A stretch of 64,000 nt of DNA from Gammaproteobacteria bacterium (GCA_013289615.1 JABCZO010000010.1:1-64000); one strand, 5' to 3'. Counted from the first letter of the stretch, positions 12,122 to 21,584 are shown. Notes: generated by a model from the sequence alone, not told the origin. Translations and numbers: made by a program.

Positions 12122-12181
12122 GACCGGGGCCAATCAGGGGCCCCGGTCGGGGGAGGATTCAAATTCAACCGCCCCTGATTG
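12122..12181 (+). other. Strong hairpin with alternative overlapping helix
   Basis: GACCGGGGCC(12122-12131)-AATCAGG-GGCCCCGGTC(12139-12148); CAATCAGGGGC (12131-12141) is also complementary to GCCCCTGATTG (12171-12181). Confidence 0.6.
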
Positions 12182-12817
12182 CAAAGGCCAGCCATTCCGG
12201 CTGCGTCAAACAGCGCCTACATTCCATAACTAGGAACATTTGTTTCGCGCGGCGGCACAAGCACAATGCCGCCCCCCTCTCCACGCATCACGGAGGACTT
12301 TGGAGCGTTGTCGTCGATACTGATCAAGCGCATTAGCGCCCATGTGACTGCAACTACCGCAAGCGACCCGATCCCCGCGCCAGCAAGAATCCAACCAACG
12401 GCTTCCATGACAGGATGCACACTGAATGTGCGGTGCCGGGCAGTCAGACGGTGGCGTCGAGCTGGGTCGGGCGTCGAAATGGCTCTTTGGTGCGTAGAAT
12501 TCATGGCGGACCCCGAGTGAACACCATGCTGCAAGTCTACGAACGTAACTCCACCCAATAGCATCGGTCGCGAGGAAGTTGGTGGGTAGGCTTTGGCCTA
12601 CTGCAGGAGCCTGGGCGTTAGTCCAAATCCCGGTGAGTTGGCCGCACTGAGTTGGTGGCCACCGAAGCGCGGCCGGACACCCTCACTTCGCGGACCGAGG
12701 CGATCGGGACGAGAGCTTCTGCAGCGCAACGATTTGCGGCCAGCGCACTTTGTGCGGTGCAGAGGTGCTTCAGAAGTCCTCGAGTGGAACAGCCTTCAAG
12801 GGATCGATACCAAAGAG

Positions 12818-12880
12818 GAGAAATACCCTGACTGCGGCGATATCACTGGCGATATCGGCGATACGCTCAAGCAGTTTGAG
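12818..12880 (+). repeat. Dispersed repeat / coding relic, copy A
   Basis: GAGAAATACCCTGACTGCGGCGATATCACTGGCGATATCGGCGATACGCTCAAGCAGTTTGAG; near-identical to 34388-34453. Confidence 0.8.
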
Positions 12881-13041
12881 TAACCGGCTTCGAATTATTT
12901 TCGTGCAGCAAAGTGTTAGCACCGTTGTCTCAACCGAACCGACACCACTAATCAGCATTCATGCTCGAAACCGGGCGCAAACCCGACTGGCGGTCCAAGG
13001 AGACCCGTCGGCACTCTTTACTATGCCGTCCACGGGTTAAC

Positions 13042-13081
13042 GACGTAGGAGTCGCAGATTCAAATCCTGTCACCCCGACCA
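13042..13081 (+). repeat. Partial copy of tRNA-Pro 3' end (att-like repeat 2)
   Basis: By eye 39/40 identical to 10383-10422, ending at CCA. Confidence 0.85.
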
Positions 13082-13103
13082 CTTCAATTCGAGGCTGCAT
13101 CGA

Positions 13104-13754
13104 TTACTTGCTCGCAGCGCCTCGCTTGGGCCGGCGCACGGCCCTCACCTTGCCGCTGCTCCCGCCTCCGCAGAAGAACTGATCGCCGCCATCGGACTCG
13201 AGCCCCGACACGCCCATTCCGGGCGGCATCTCGAGCGTCTCCAGAGCCTTTCCTGTTCCAGGATCGATTCGCGTCAATCCACCCGCGTCACCTTCCCAGG
13301 TGCCGTGCCAGAGTTCTCCGTCGGTCCAGGTAACCCCGGTGACGAAGCGGTTGGTCTCGATGGTGCGAAGAATCGCCCCGGTCTGGGGATCGACCTGATG
13401 GATCTTCCGGTCCCGATACTGCCCCACCCAGAGCGTGCCTTCGGCCCACGCGAGCCCCGAGTCACCGCCGTGGCCGGGAGCCGGGATCGTGGCGAGCACA
13501 CGGCCGCTGTTCGGATCGATCTTCTGGATGCGATCCTCGGCGATCTGATACAGGTGATGGCCGTCGAAGGCCGTCCCTGCATGCGCGGCGACATCGATCG
13601 AGCGCAGCGTCTTGCCGCCCGCCGGATCGAGGGCGTTCAGCTTGTCTCCAGAAGCAAACCAGACGTTCTGGCCGTCGTACGTGACTCCATTCACGCGCTC
13701 GGCACCCGGAAAGGGTCCGTACTCACGCACGATCTCGGCGGTTGATCGACTCAT
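13104..13754 (-). CDS. Beta-propeller (Vgb/glutamine cyclotransferase-like) protein
   Basis: 216 aa with repeated blades: ...YDGQNVWFASGDKLNALDPAGGKTL..., ...AEGTLWVGQYRDRKIHQVDPQTGAIL..., ...TDGELWHGTW...GLTRIDPGTGKAL. Confidence 0.65.
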   Translation of the reverse strand: MSRSTAEIVREYGPFPGAERVNGVTYDGQNVWFASGDKLNALDPAGGKTLRSIDVAAHAGTAFDGHHLYQIAEDRIQKIDPNSGRVLATIPAPGHGGDSGLAWAEGTLWVGQYRDRKIHQVDPQTGAILRTIETNRFVTGVTWTDGELWHGTWEGDAGGLTRIDPGTGKALETLEMPPGMGVSGLESDGGDQFFCGGGSSGKVRAVRRPKRGAASK

Positions 13755-13763
13755 GCCGACATC

Positions 13764-14984
13764 TTAGTCAATCGGCAGCGCCGCGGGGAGTAACAAGGTC
13801 GTCGTGATTCCCAGCACCGGCGGGGTCATCCAGCGACGCGCCCGCCCGCGACCGAATGACTGCGCTTTGCGTGCTGCCGCAAGCGAGTCGAGCGCCCGCT
13901 GCACGGTACGCTGGCTGGCTGCAAGTGCAAGCGCGAGGGCCGAGCTCGACCACGATTCACCGTCGGCGAGCAAGGCGAGCACCGCCGCATGCTGCTCTTC
14001 GACGGGCCGCGCCAGCACCACGACCTCGCATGCGCGGCGCGGCACCAGCGCAAATCCTCGCTTGGTCGCGCGCACGTCGGCCAGCCTCCGAAGCACCTTG
14101 CGAAGCCGCCCGACTTCGACCCGCAACCGTGCGCGGTACGATTCATCAGCGCGCTTCGCTCGGAAGGCCCGCGCCACCAGCGTGTCCCTCGGCACGTCTG
14201 CCGGCCACGCCTCGGCCAGCGCACGTGCGAGCGCGAACAACACCGGACGCCTCGCGAGCGAGACCTCCGTGCCTGCGTCACGCACGACATGACGGCACGC
14301 GTCCACGACGAACGCTCCTGAGGCCAGCAATGCTTCGACCTCCTCGAGCAGGAGCAGTCGCTCCTCGCCCTTCGCAATCAGGCGCGCAGCGGGCGTGTTC
14401 AGGACGATGTATGCACTCTCGACCTCCGCCACCAGCGCAGGGATACCTGCGTGGCGCGCGGCACGCTCCGCCCGGCCGAGCGCAGCGCGCGCCGCGCCGG
14501 TGCGCAGGCGCCGCACCGCGATCCCCGCAACCACCAGCTCATGGGCCGCCGTCGACGCGGGCGGCAAGGGTGCGGGGTCGAGCTCGGCGAGCGTACGCTC
14601 GGCGGCGTCGAGGCGCCCGATCAGGAGCAGGCGCCGGACCTCGAGATAGCGCGCGTGCGCGGCATTCACCCGGTCACCGTGCTGTTCGAGCGTCACCCGC
14701 GCTGCCTCGAGTGCCTTCGCAGGCCAGCCCAGGTCGCGCGAGACGAGCGCGATCTCGGCTTCGGCGACCACACAGCGCGCGCGGGCCACGGCCTCTTTCG
14801 GACCGAAGGCGCGTGCCGCACTTCGCAGCAGAGCCCTGGCACGAACCAGATCGCCGAGCTGCGCCATCGCGATGCCTCGAAGCGCGAGCGCCGGCGCATC
14901 CTGGCGCAGGGCGATGCGCTTCAATGCGCCGAGCGGATCACCCGCGGCGAGGGCACGCGCCGCAGCCGTGATCAGTGAGTCCAT
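13764..14984 (-). CDS. Large HTH-domain / TPR-like regulatory protein
   Basis: 406 aa; alanine/leucine-rich helical repeats, then a C-terminal SSSALALALAASQRTVQRALDSLAAARKAQSFGRGRARRW winged-helix-like segment. Confidence 0.55.
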   Translation of the reverse strand: MDSLITAAARALAAGDPLGALKRIALRQDAPALALRGIAMAQLGDLVRARALLRSAARAFGPKEAVARARCVVAEAEIALVSRDLGWPAKALEAARVTLEQHGDRVNAAHARYLEVRRLLLIGRLDAAERTLAELDPAPLPPASTAAHELVVAGIAVRRLRTGAARAALGRAERAARHAGIPALVAEVESAYIVLNTPAARLIAKGEERLLLLEEVEALLASGAFVVDACRHVVRDAGTEVSLARRPVLFALARALAEAWPADVPRDTLVARAFRAKRADESYRARLRVEVGRLRKVLRRLADVRATKRGFALVPRRACEVVVLARPVEEQHAAVLALLADGESWSSSALALALAASQRTVQRALDSLAAARKAQSFGRGRARRWMTPPVLGITTTLLLPAALPID

Positions 14985-15086
14985 CGAAATCCCGCCACAC
15001 TTGTCACTCCCACCGTTCGATGCCCCGGTCCTAAGCTATCTCACGAGCACCAACCAGCAGCGTATCGAGACCAAGGAGCAAAGGCG

Positions 15087-15584
15087 ATGACCACACACAC
15101 GAGCGCGGCACAGAAGCTAACACTAGCAGGAGAACCGCCGAGCGTTGATATTTTGCACAAAGTCGGAATCAAATCGTCGTCCCAGAATGACGTCTATCAG
15201 GCATTGACCACGATCGAAGGTCTTTCCGGCTGGTGGACCAGCGATACCCGCGGGGAAAGCAAGGTCGGTGCAGTGCTCGAGTTCCGTTTTGGCGCCGGCG
15301 GCTTCGACATGAAGGTACTTGAACTTCATCCCGCCACGCACGTGCTATGGCAAGTGGTCGAGGGACCCAAGGAATGGATCGGCACAAAAGTAAGCTTCGA
15401 TCTCAAACAGCAAGGTGACTGGACCATCGTCCTGTTCAAACACCAGGGTTGGAAGGAGCCGGTGGAGTTCATGCACCATTGCAGCACCAAGTGGGGCGTG
15501 TTTCTGCTGAGCCTGAAGTCGCTGCTCGAAACCGGCAAAGGTGCCCCCCATCCCAATGACATCAAGCTCGACAGCTGGGAATAA
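15087..15584 (+). CDS. SRPBCC (AHSA1-like) domain protein
   Basis: DILHKVGIKSSSQNDVYQALTTIEGLSGWWTSDTRGESKVGAVLEFRFGAGGFDMKV... Confidence 0.8.
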   Translation: MTTHTSAAQKLTLAGEPPSVDILHKVGIKSSSQNDVYQALTTIEGLSGWWTSDTRGESKVGAVLEFRFGAGGFDMKVLELHPATHVLWQVVEGPKEWIGTKVSFDLKQQGDWTIVLFKHQGWKEPVEFMHHCSTKWGVFLLSLKSLLETGKGAPHPNDIKLDSWE

Positions 15585-15612
15585 AGGCGCGCCGAGCAAA
15601 GGAGAGAAACCG

Positions 15613-16380
15613 ATGATCGACCACAAGACTGGAACGCGTGGAGAGTGGCATGCTGCCCGGCTGGAGCTGCTCAAGGCCGAGAAGGAGCTGACCCAGCGCA
15701 GCGATGAACTGGCGCAGCGGCGGCAGGAGCTGCCATGGGTTCGGATCGACAAGCAGTATCGATTCGAGACCGACGACGGCAATGGCTCGTTGGCGGACCT
15801 GTTTCGAGGGCGCTCGCAGCTGCTCGTCTACCACTTCATGTTCGGGCCCAACTACACGGCGGGGTGCCCGTCCTGCTCGGCGATCGCGGACGGGTTCGAC
15901 GGCTTCGCCGTACACCTGGCGAACCACGACGTCGCGCTTTCGGCGGTGTCGCGGGCGCCGCTCACCAAGCTGCAGGCGTACCGGCGGCGGATGGGATGGA
16001 CGTTTCCCTGGGCGTCCTCGCTCGGCAGCGACTTCAACTTCGACTTCAACGTCGCATTCACCGAGGAGCAACAGCGCGAAGGGACGATCGAATATAACTA
16101 CCAGCGCGGCGGCCACGCGATGGACGCGACAACGGTCGTCCCGGAGCCCGTCGCCCAGTTCGCGGCCACATGCGGAACCGACGCGCCCACGTACACGCGC
16201 GATCGACCGGGCATGAGTGCGTTCGTGCTCGACGACGGCGTCGTCTACCACACCTATTCCACCTATGCGCGCGGACTGGATGGCCTGTGGGGCATGTACC
16301 AGTGGCTCGACCGCGCCCCCAAAGGGCGCAACGAGAGGGGCCCCTGGTGGCGCCGTCACGACGAGTACGGCAAGGGCTGA
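15613..16380 (+). CDS. DUF899 (thioredoxin-like) family protein
   Basis: ELPWVRIDKQYRFETDDGNGSLADLFRGRSQLLVYHFMFGPNYTAGCPSCSAIADGFDG...VYHTYSTYARGLDGLWGMYQWLDRAPKGRNE. Confidence 0.88.
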   Translation: MIDHKTGTRGEWHAARLELLKAEKELTQRSDELAQRRQELPWVRIDKQYRFETDDGNGSLADLFRGRSQLLVYHFMFGPNYTAGCPSCSAIADGFDGFAVHLANHDVALSAVSRAPLTKLQAYRRRMGWTFPWASSLGSDFNFDFNVAFTEEQQREGTIEYNYQRGGHAMDATTVVPEPVAQFAATCGTDAPTYTRDRPGMSAFVLDDGVVYHTYSTYARGLDGLWGMYQWLDRAPKGRNERGPWWRRHDEYGKG

Positions 16381-16382
16381 AA

Positions 16383-17315
16383 ATGAAAGCACTGCTCAAC
16401 CCCTGGATTGCCCGACTGCCCGCGGTGCTGCGCGAACTGCGCCCGGCGATGCTCGTGGCGCCAGCGATGAGCCGGGTCGTGGGTGTCGTTGGTGCAACCG
16501 GGGGACGGGAGATTTCACGGCGCATGATTTGCGAGCGAGCTTCCGAGCGAGCCTTCTTCGGCGTCTCGGCGCTGCTGTTCGCCGCCAGTACGGTGGCGAC
16601 AATCGCCTGGTGCACTTCCATGTCGGCGATGGGCGCGATGCCGATGCCCGGCGGCTGGACGATGTCGATGGCGTGGATGTCGATGCCCGGACAGACCTGG
16701 CCTGGCGCGGCGGCGGCGTTCCTGGGCATGTGGGTCGCGATGATGGTAGCGATGATGCTGCCGTCCCTGGTGCCCATGCTGTGGCGCTACCGCAAGGCGG
16801 TCGGCAGGACCGGCGAGACGCGCTTGGGCCGGCTGAGCGCGCTGGTGGGCGTGGGGTACTTCCTCGTGTGGAGCGTATTCGGAATGGTCGCTTTTGCGCT
16901 GGGCAGCGCGCTGGCGGGGCTCGAGGTGCGGCTGCCGGGGCTGGCGCGCGCCGTTCCGTTCGCGCTCGGTGTGCTCGTCCTGATTGCCGGCGCGCTCCAG
17001 TTCACCGCGTGCAAGGCACGTCACCTTGCCTGCTGCCGGGAGGCACCGGGGCGCGGGCTTAGGTTGCCGGCGGACGCCGGCACGGCCTGGCGACACGGCC
17101 TAAGCCTCGGCCTGCACTGCAGCTACTGCTGTGCCGGCCTGACGGCGATCCTCTTGGGTGTCGGGGTCATGGACCTGCGGGCGATGGCTGTCGTGACGGC
17201 AGCCATCACCGCCGAACGTCTCGCACCGGCCGGTGCGCGCGTCGTGCAAGCCATTGGAGCCGTCATCGTCGGGGCTGGGTTGTTACTAATCGTGCGAGCA
17301 GTCGGGCTCGGATGA
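16383..17315 (+). CDS. DUF2182 membrane protein (putative metal-binding)
   Basis: Polytopic; MAWMSMPGQTWPGAAAAFLGMWVAMMVAMMLPSLVPML, QFTACKARHLACCR, HGLSLGLHCSYCCAGLTAILL. Confidence 0.82.
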   Translation: MKALLNPWIARLPAVLRELRPAMLVAPAMSRVVGVVGATGGREISRRMICERASERAFFGVSALLFAASTVATIAWCTSMSAMGAMPMPGGWTMSMAWMSMPGQTWPGAAAAFLGMWVAMMVAMMLPSLVPMLWRYRKAVGRTGETRLGRLSALVGVGYFLVWSVFGMVAFALGSALAGLEVRLPGLARAVPFALGVLVLIAGALQFTACKARHLACCREAPGRGLRLPADAGTAWRHGLSLGLHCSYCCAGLTAILLGVGVMDLRAMAVVTAAITAERLAPAGARVVQAIGAVIVGAGLLLIVRAVGLG

Positions 17316-17365
17316 CGCTGGCCGAGTGCCTGCGCCGCATGCGCATCACCGCAGGTCCATTCCAG

Positions 17366-18556
17366 TCACATGGGTAACACCGTGGCATTCCAGCCGCCGG
17401 CAAACATCGACTCGGCGTTGCGACGATAGATCTTGTCGATGACCGCTCGAGGCAGATGCAGGCCGCGGAAGCGCTGCGCCAAGTCTGCGGAGTGCATCGG
17501 CTCGGAAGTCGCCAGGAAGCGCCAATCCTCCAGCCATGCGGCGTGCACGTCGGCCAGCGCGCGTGCATCCGTGTCCGCCGGACCGTAGGCATCGTCGCTG
17601 CCGTAGAGGACCCGATCCTGGTATCGAAGCAGGAATTGCCGCACCTTGTGCGGGTTGCGCGCCGCCTGGTATTCGAGGTGCACCAGGCGTGCGGCGAGGT
17701 CGACGTTGGCCTGGGGGAAGCGATCGAGAAACTGCGCTACTCTGTCGACGTCCCATTCGAGCGATGCCAGATGCACGGCATCGAAGCGCAGCGCCGGGTG
17801 GTCGCTCAGCATCCGGTCGCGAGCGGCCAGGATCGCATCGTGCGAGGGCATCTCGGGATGCCGGTACATGTAGTACTGGGGGTGCTCGCGAAAATACTGC
17901 CGGTCCGAGCGCACCGTCATCTGATCGTATGGCAACCAGCAGTTGAGCGGTTCCGCCTGGTGGGCGAGCAGCACCAGGTGACGGCGCTCGAGATCGGCGA
18001 TGATGGGCTCGAAGCGCCGGTCATCGATCATCACGTAGCGGCCATCGGGATCCTGCAGCGCCATGCCGATGTTCTTCCAGATCTTGATCCCGACCGCGCC
18101 CGCCTGTACGGCGGCATCGATCTGATGCAGCGCGCCTTCAGACCAGTCCGGCGCCTCGAAATGCTGTACCGAAAACGCCGCGGCGAACGCTACGCGTCCG
18201 GGATAGCGCTGCCGGAGCGATATGGCTGCGCGCTGCTGCTCCGACAGAGAAGGAAAATCCGGATAATCGACGTTGATGGTCAGGATGCGGAAGTGGTCGC
18301 GGATCGCCTGCGCCATGAATTGCGCGCCGTCGCCATGAATATGCACATGCGCATCGATCTTCTCGACTCGCCGGAAATCCTCGCGCACGTAGTAGTGCGC
18401 AGTGTCGTCGCTCGGCGCGCCGGCAGCGATTGCACTGGCACCGCAGAACGCGAGCAGAACGGGTAGTACCGGCGTCAGCGCGCGCAATGACTCATACCAG
18501 CCGAACCTCGACCCCCCGCTGGCGCAACTCATCGACTGCCGCCGCCGGCGCGCCAC
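17366..18556 (-). CDS. Amidohydrolase family (amidohydrolase_2-like), exported
   Basis: KIDAHVHIHGDGAQF metal motif, later conserved H/D (LYGSDDAYGP); hydrophobic N-terminus; true start likely downstream since the ORF overlaps the regulator by 65 nt. Confidence 0.75.
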   Translation of the reverse strand: MARRRRQSMSCASGGSRFGWYESLRALTPVLPVLLAFCGASAIAAGAPSDDTAHYYVREDFRRVEKIDAHVHIHGDGAQFMAQAIRDHFRILTINVDYPDFPSLSEQQRAAISLRQRYPGRVAFAAAFSVQHFEAPDWSEGALHQIDAAVQAGAVGIKIWKNIGMALQDPDGRYVMIDDRRFEPIIADLERRHLVLLAHQAEPLNCWLPYDQMTVRSDRQYFREHPQYYMYRHPEMPSHDAILAARDRMLSDHPALRFDAVHLASLEWDVDRVAQFLDRFPQANVDLAARLVHLEYQAARNPHKVRQFLLRYQDRVLYGSDDAYGPADTDARALADVHAAWLEDWRFLATSEPMHSADLAQRFRGLHLPRAVIDKIYRRNAESMFAGGWNATVLPM

Positions 18557-19277
18557 GGTCGGTGATCAGCAGTTGAATCTGTTCGACCTTGGCGATCAGC
18601 GAGATATTGCGGCGCACGAGCTTCGAGGAATCCGCCACCACGACCACCTGCCGGGCGATGCGGATCATCTTGGCATTGAGCTCGGCTTCCTGCAGATGGG
18701 GCGTCATGACCCCGATTTCAGGATCCAGCCCATCGGCGCCCAGGTACAGGCGATCGGCCTGCAGATAGTCCAGCGCCGCTTCGGCCATCGGGCCCGACAG
18801 TGAATTGGACTCGCGGCGCAGGATGCCTCCCGGCACGATCAGCCGCACCGACGCCACGTCCATCAGCAGCGCGGCCACGTTCAGCGCGTTGGTGATGACG
18901 TTGATCGAGTTGAGCTCGGCCTTGCGCAACGCGCGCGCGATCTCGGCGGTGGTGGTGCCGGAGTCCAGGATGATGGTTTCGCCGTCACGAATCAGCGCCA
19001 CGGCGGCCTGGGCGATTCTGACCTTCTCGGCATGATGCTTGAGCTTTTTGACATCGAGCGGCTCGTCGTCCTCCTGGCGCAGCAGCGCGCCGCCGTGGGT
19101 GCGTACCAGCGCCCCGGCGGCTTCCAGCGCCGACAGATCCGCGCGCACCGTCACCTGCGAGGTGCCGAAGCGCGTCGCCAGCGCCTCGACGGTGACGCGC
19201 CCTTCTGCGCGCAGGAACTCGCAGATGCGCCGTCGGCGCTCCTCGATCAGCAGCCCGCCTTCGATTGCGTTCAGCAT
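18492..19277 (-). CDS. agaR: DeoR/GlpR-family transcriptional regulator, AgaR-like
   Basis: LIEERRRRICEFLRAEGRVTVEALATRFGTSQVTVRADLSALEAAGALVRTHGGALL HTH; LDSGTTTAEIARAL sugar-phosphate site; Aga specificity inferred from neighbours. Confidence 0.8.
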   Translation of the reverse strand: MLNAIEGGLLIEERRRRICEFLRAEGRVTVEALATRFGTSQVTVRADLSALEAAGALVRTHGGALLRQEDDEPLDVKKLKHHAEKVRIAQAAVALIRDGETIILDSGTTTAEIARALRKAELNSINVITNALNVAALLMDVASVRLIVPGGILRRESNSLSGPMAEAALDYLQADRLYLGADGLDPEIGVMTPHLQEAELNAKMIRIARQVVVVADSSKLVRRNISLIAKVEQIQLLITDRGAPAAAVDELRQRGVEVRLV

Positions 19278-21373
19278 CAGACCGGTATCGCCTCGAGCAG
19301 CAGGGCGCCACGGAAGGCCAACGCCAGGCTGTTGCGTGGCCCGCCGATATCGCCCAGGTCCCGGTCATTGAAGTAATCGCGCACGCGGTAGCGGCCGGCG
19401 CGCAGCCCGCGCAGCGTCACCGGCCCGCTGAACTCATGCGCGTAAAAAGCATAGTAGAAGCGACCGTCCTTCTCGACCACATGCGTCTCGGGCTTGTCGA
19501 AGCCGATGTCGTACAACTCGCCGCGATAGATGCCCTGCGGCAGCCGACGCTCATTGTACAACGCGATCCATTTGCGCCAGAGCGTCTCGCGCGCGCTCGT
19601 CAGCAGAAAGGAATCCTTCGGCTTTGGATCGCGCGGCCAGGTGAATTTGGTCGAGATGATGCCGCCGATGCCGACGGTGGATGCAAAGTCATCCCCGCCG
19701 TCGCTCAATTCGACATGATCGCCGGCAAACGCAGCGCTCGGGCCCATCAGCGCCTTCAGGGTCTTGCCTTTGAGCCGCACCTGCCAGGACGACTCGGGAT
19801 CGGACGCCGGCGCCTGATTGAACGAGCGCATATTGAAGAACGAGTAGGTCGTGCCGCAGGGACACAGCTCCACGACCGCGTCCGGATTGAGGCGCACGGC
19901 CGTCTGATAGATCGCCTGGAAGAAATCCTGCAGCTTCTCGACCGACTCCTCGGGCCGGGCATGGCGGTGCGCGGGATTGAAGCACGGTGCCACGCCGTTC
20001 AGGTGCTGGCCATCGATCTTGAGTCCCGCGTAGCCCCACTCGCCGATGAATTTGCGCACCAGCCCCAGCGTGTAGTCGATCGTCGCATCGTACGCCGGGC
20101 ACAGATAGAAGCAGTTCCACCACGAGATATTCTGCACCGCGCCGTCCCTGTCGAGCAGCAGCAGGTCGGTGTGATCGTGCAGCAGATCAGAGCCGGGTGC
20201 CGCGGCCAGCGGCGCCCACCACAGCCGCGGCTTGAGATCCTGCGAGCGGATACTCTGCACCAGCTGGCGCATGTCGGCGTCGGCGCGCGGGTATTTGTCG
20301 CGGTTGGGATTCCAGTCACCGACATTGGACTGCCAGCCATCATCGATGACCGCCCAGCGCAGTCCCAGGTCATGCACCTTGGGTAACGTATCGGTAATCA
20401 GCTGCACCGTGCAGTCGCGCTCATAGCCCCAGGCACACCAGATCGGCTCGTAGGCGGCTGGCGGCGGCTGCGGCGAGGCGACGCCCCGGTCAGCCATCAG
20501 GCGACGATACGCATCCAGCACGCAGAAGTAATCGCCGCTGTGGGTGGCGATGAAAGTTTGCGGCGTGTCGAAGCGCTCGCCGCTGCCCAGCACGCGCTCG
20601 ATCGGCTGCGTGATCGAAAGCGCAACGCCGCTGGCGTCGCAGCGCAACGGCAGCCAGACCTGCAGCGGCGTCAGCTCCAGATGCCCCACGGCAAGCCCGC
20701 GATCGCGCCGCCACACATCGACGATCGGGGTGCCACCACCGTAATCGGAGGCCTCCATACCCATGAAATTCGGCTGCTGGAAACCAGGCCGTACGGCCTG
20801 GACCCAGTCGCGACGGTCGGCATGCGTGCTGCCGCAGTAACTCCAGAACGGCGGCCCACCACTGCCGGGCGGCGCATCGTGCGCACTCGCCGGCGGCAGA
20901 TGCAGCGAAGCGCAGGTCCAGCGACGAATGGCGAGCGGCTGCGGGGTGAGATTGCGATACGACACGCGATACAGCGCGAACCCCGGATAGCGCTCGAATA
21001 AACTGACCTCCAGCGACTTCTCGATGTGCGAGTCCGACACGCCGACCAGTCGCAGCTGCAGGCCGGGACCGAAGGGCCCCTCGACGCGCTGCCGGGATTG
21101 CTCACGCAAGGCAAATTGATCGACGCGCCGGCCATCCTTGAGCTCCAGACTCTCGGCGGCGGCCCACGTGGTCAGGTGCGAGATCCGCGATCGCATCCCG
21201 GCATCGAATTCGATCTGCAGGCGCTCATCGCTCAGCACGGCCATCGGCGCGGCGGCGCGCGAGCGCTGTGGCAACGCCTGCGCCGGCGTGCCCAGCAGCG
21301 CGCTGCCCGAGGCGACACCCGCGCTGGCGGCCCATTGCAGGAATCGACGTCGGCTGGTGCGATGCTGCTTCAT
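19277..21373 (-). CDS. GH36-type alpha-galactosidase / alpha-N-acetylgalactosaminidase, Tat-exported
   Basis: 698 aa; SRRRFLQWAASAGVA Tat signal; WAVIDDGWQSN, GYAGLKIDGQHLNG, VELCPCGT clan-D glycosidase motifs. Confidence 0.8.
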   Translation of the reverse strand: MKQHRTSRRRFLQWAASAGVASGSALLGTPAQALPQRSRAAAPMAVLSDERLQIEFDAGMRSRISHLTTWAAAESLELKDGRRVDQFALREQSRQRVEGPFGPGLQLRLVGVSDSHIEKSLEVSLFERYPGFALYRVSYRNLTPQPLAIRRWTCASLHLPPASAHDAPPGSGGPPFWSYCGSTHADRRDWVQAVRPGFQQPNFMGMEASDYGGGTPIVDVWRRDRGLAVGHLELTPLQVWLPLRCDASGVALSITQPIERVLGSGERFDTPQTFIATHSGDYFCVLDAYRRLMADRGVASPQPPPAAYEPIWCAWGYERDCTVQLITDTLPKVHDLGLRWAVIDDGWQSNVGDWNPNRDKYPRADADMRQLVQSIRSQDLKPRLWWAPLAAAPGSDLLHDHTDLLLLDRDGAVQNISWWNCFYLCPAYDATIDYTLGLVRKFIGEWGYAGLKIDGQHLNGVAPCFNPAHRHARPEESVEKLQDFFQAIYQTAVRLNPDAVVELCPCGTTYSFFNMRSFNQAPASDPESSWQVRLKGKTLKALMGPSAAFAGDHVELSDGGDDFASTVGIGGIISTKFTWPRDPKPKDSFLLTSARETLWRKWIALYNERRLPQGIYRGELYDIGFDKPETHVVEKDGRFYYAFYAHEFSGPVTLRGLRAGRYRVRDYFNDRDLGDIGGPRNSLALAFRGALLLEAIPV

Positions 21374-21459
21374 GCGCTGACCTTTTCCAGACTCGTCATT
21401 ATTGCAGGCCGGGCGGTAATGGTTGCGGTGCCGCGCGTTCCCGGTTTCATTCCTTTCAC

Positions 21460-21562
21460 TTTCGACCCTGCAGTTTATCTTGACAGATTCGAAGACATAC
21501 GAAATATTATAGGAAGATAAACGAAATATATAGGCGTGCTTTTACTTTCGTTTTCCTTCAGA
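21460..21562. promoter_or_regulatory. Intergenic cluster of TTTCGT-type operator half-sites (candidate AgaR sites)
   Basis: CACTTTCGACC (about 21460), CATACGAAATATTATAGG (about 21496-21513), AAACGAAATATATAGG (about 21519-21534) and ACTTTCGTTTTCCTTCA (21544-21560) between the divergent arms. Confidence 0.5.
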
Positions 21563-21584
21563 TAACATAAATAGGGAACCGACC

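Noticed and set aside
13764-14984. Defence-system or STAND-type NTPase interpretation of the 406-aa HTH/TPR protein
   Set aside because: No Walker A/B or effector domain visible; only helical repeats and a C-terminal HTH-like segment.
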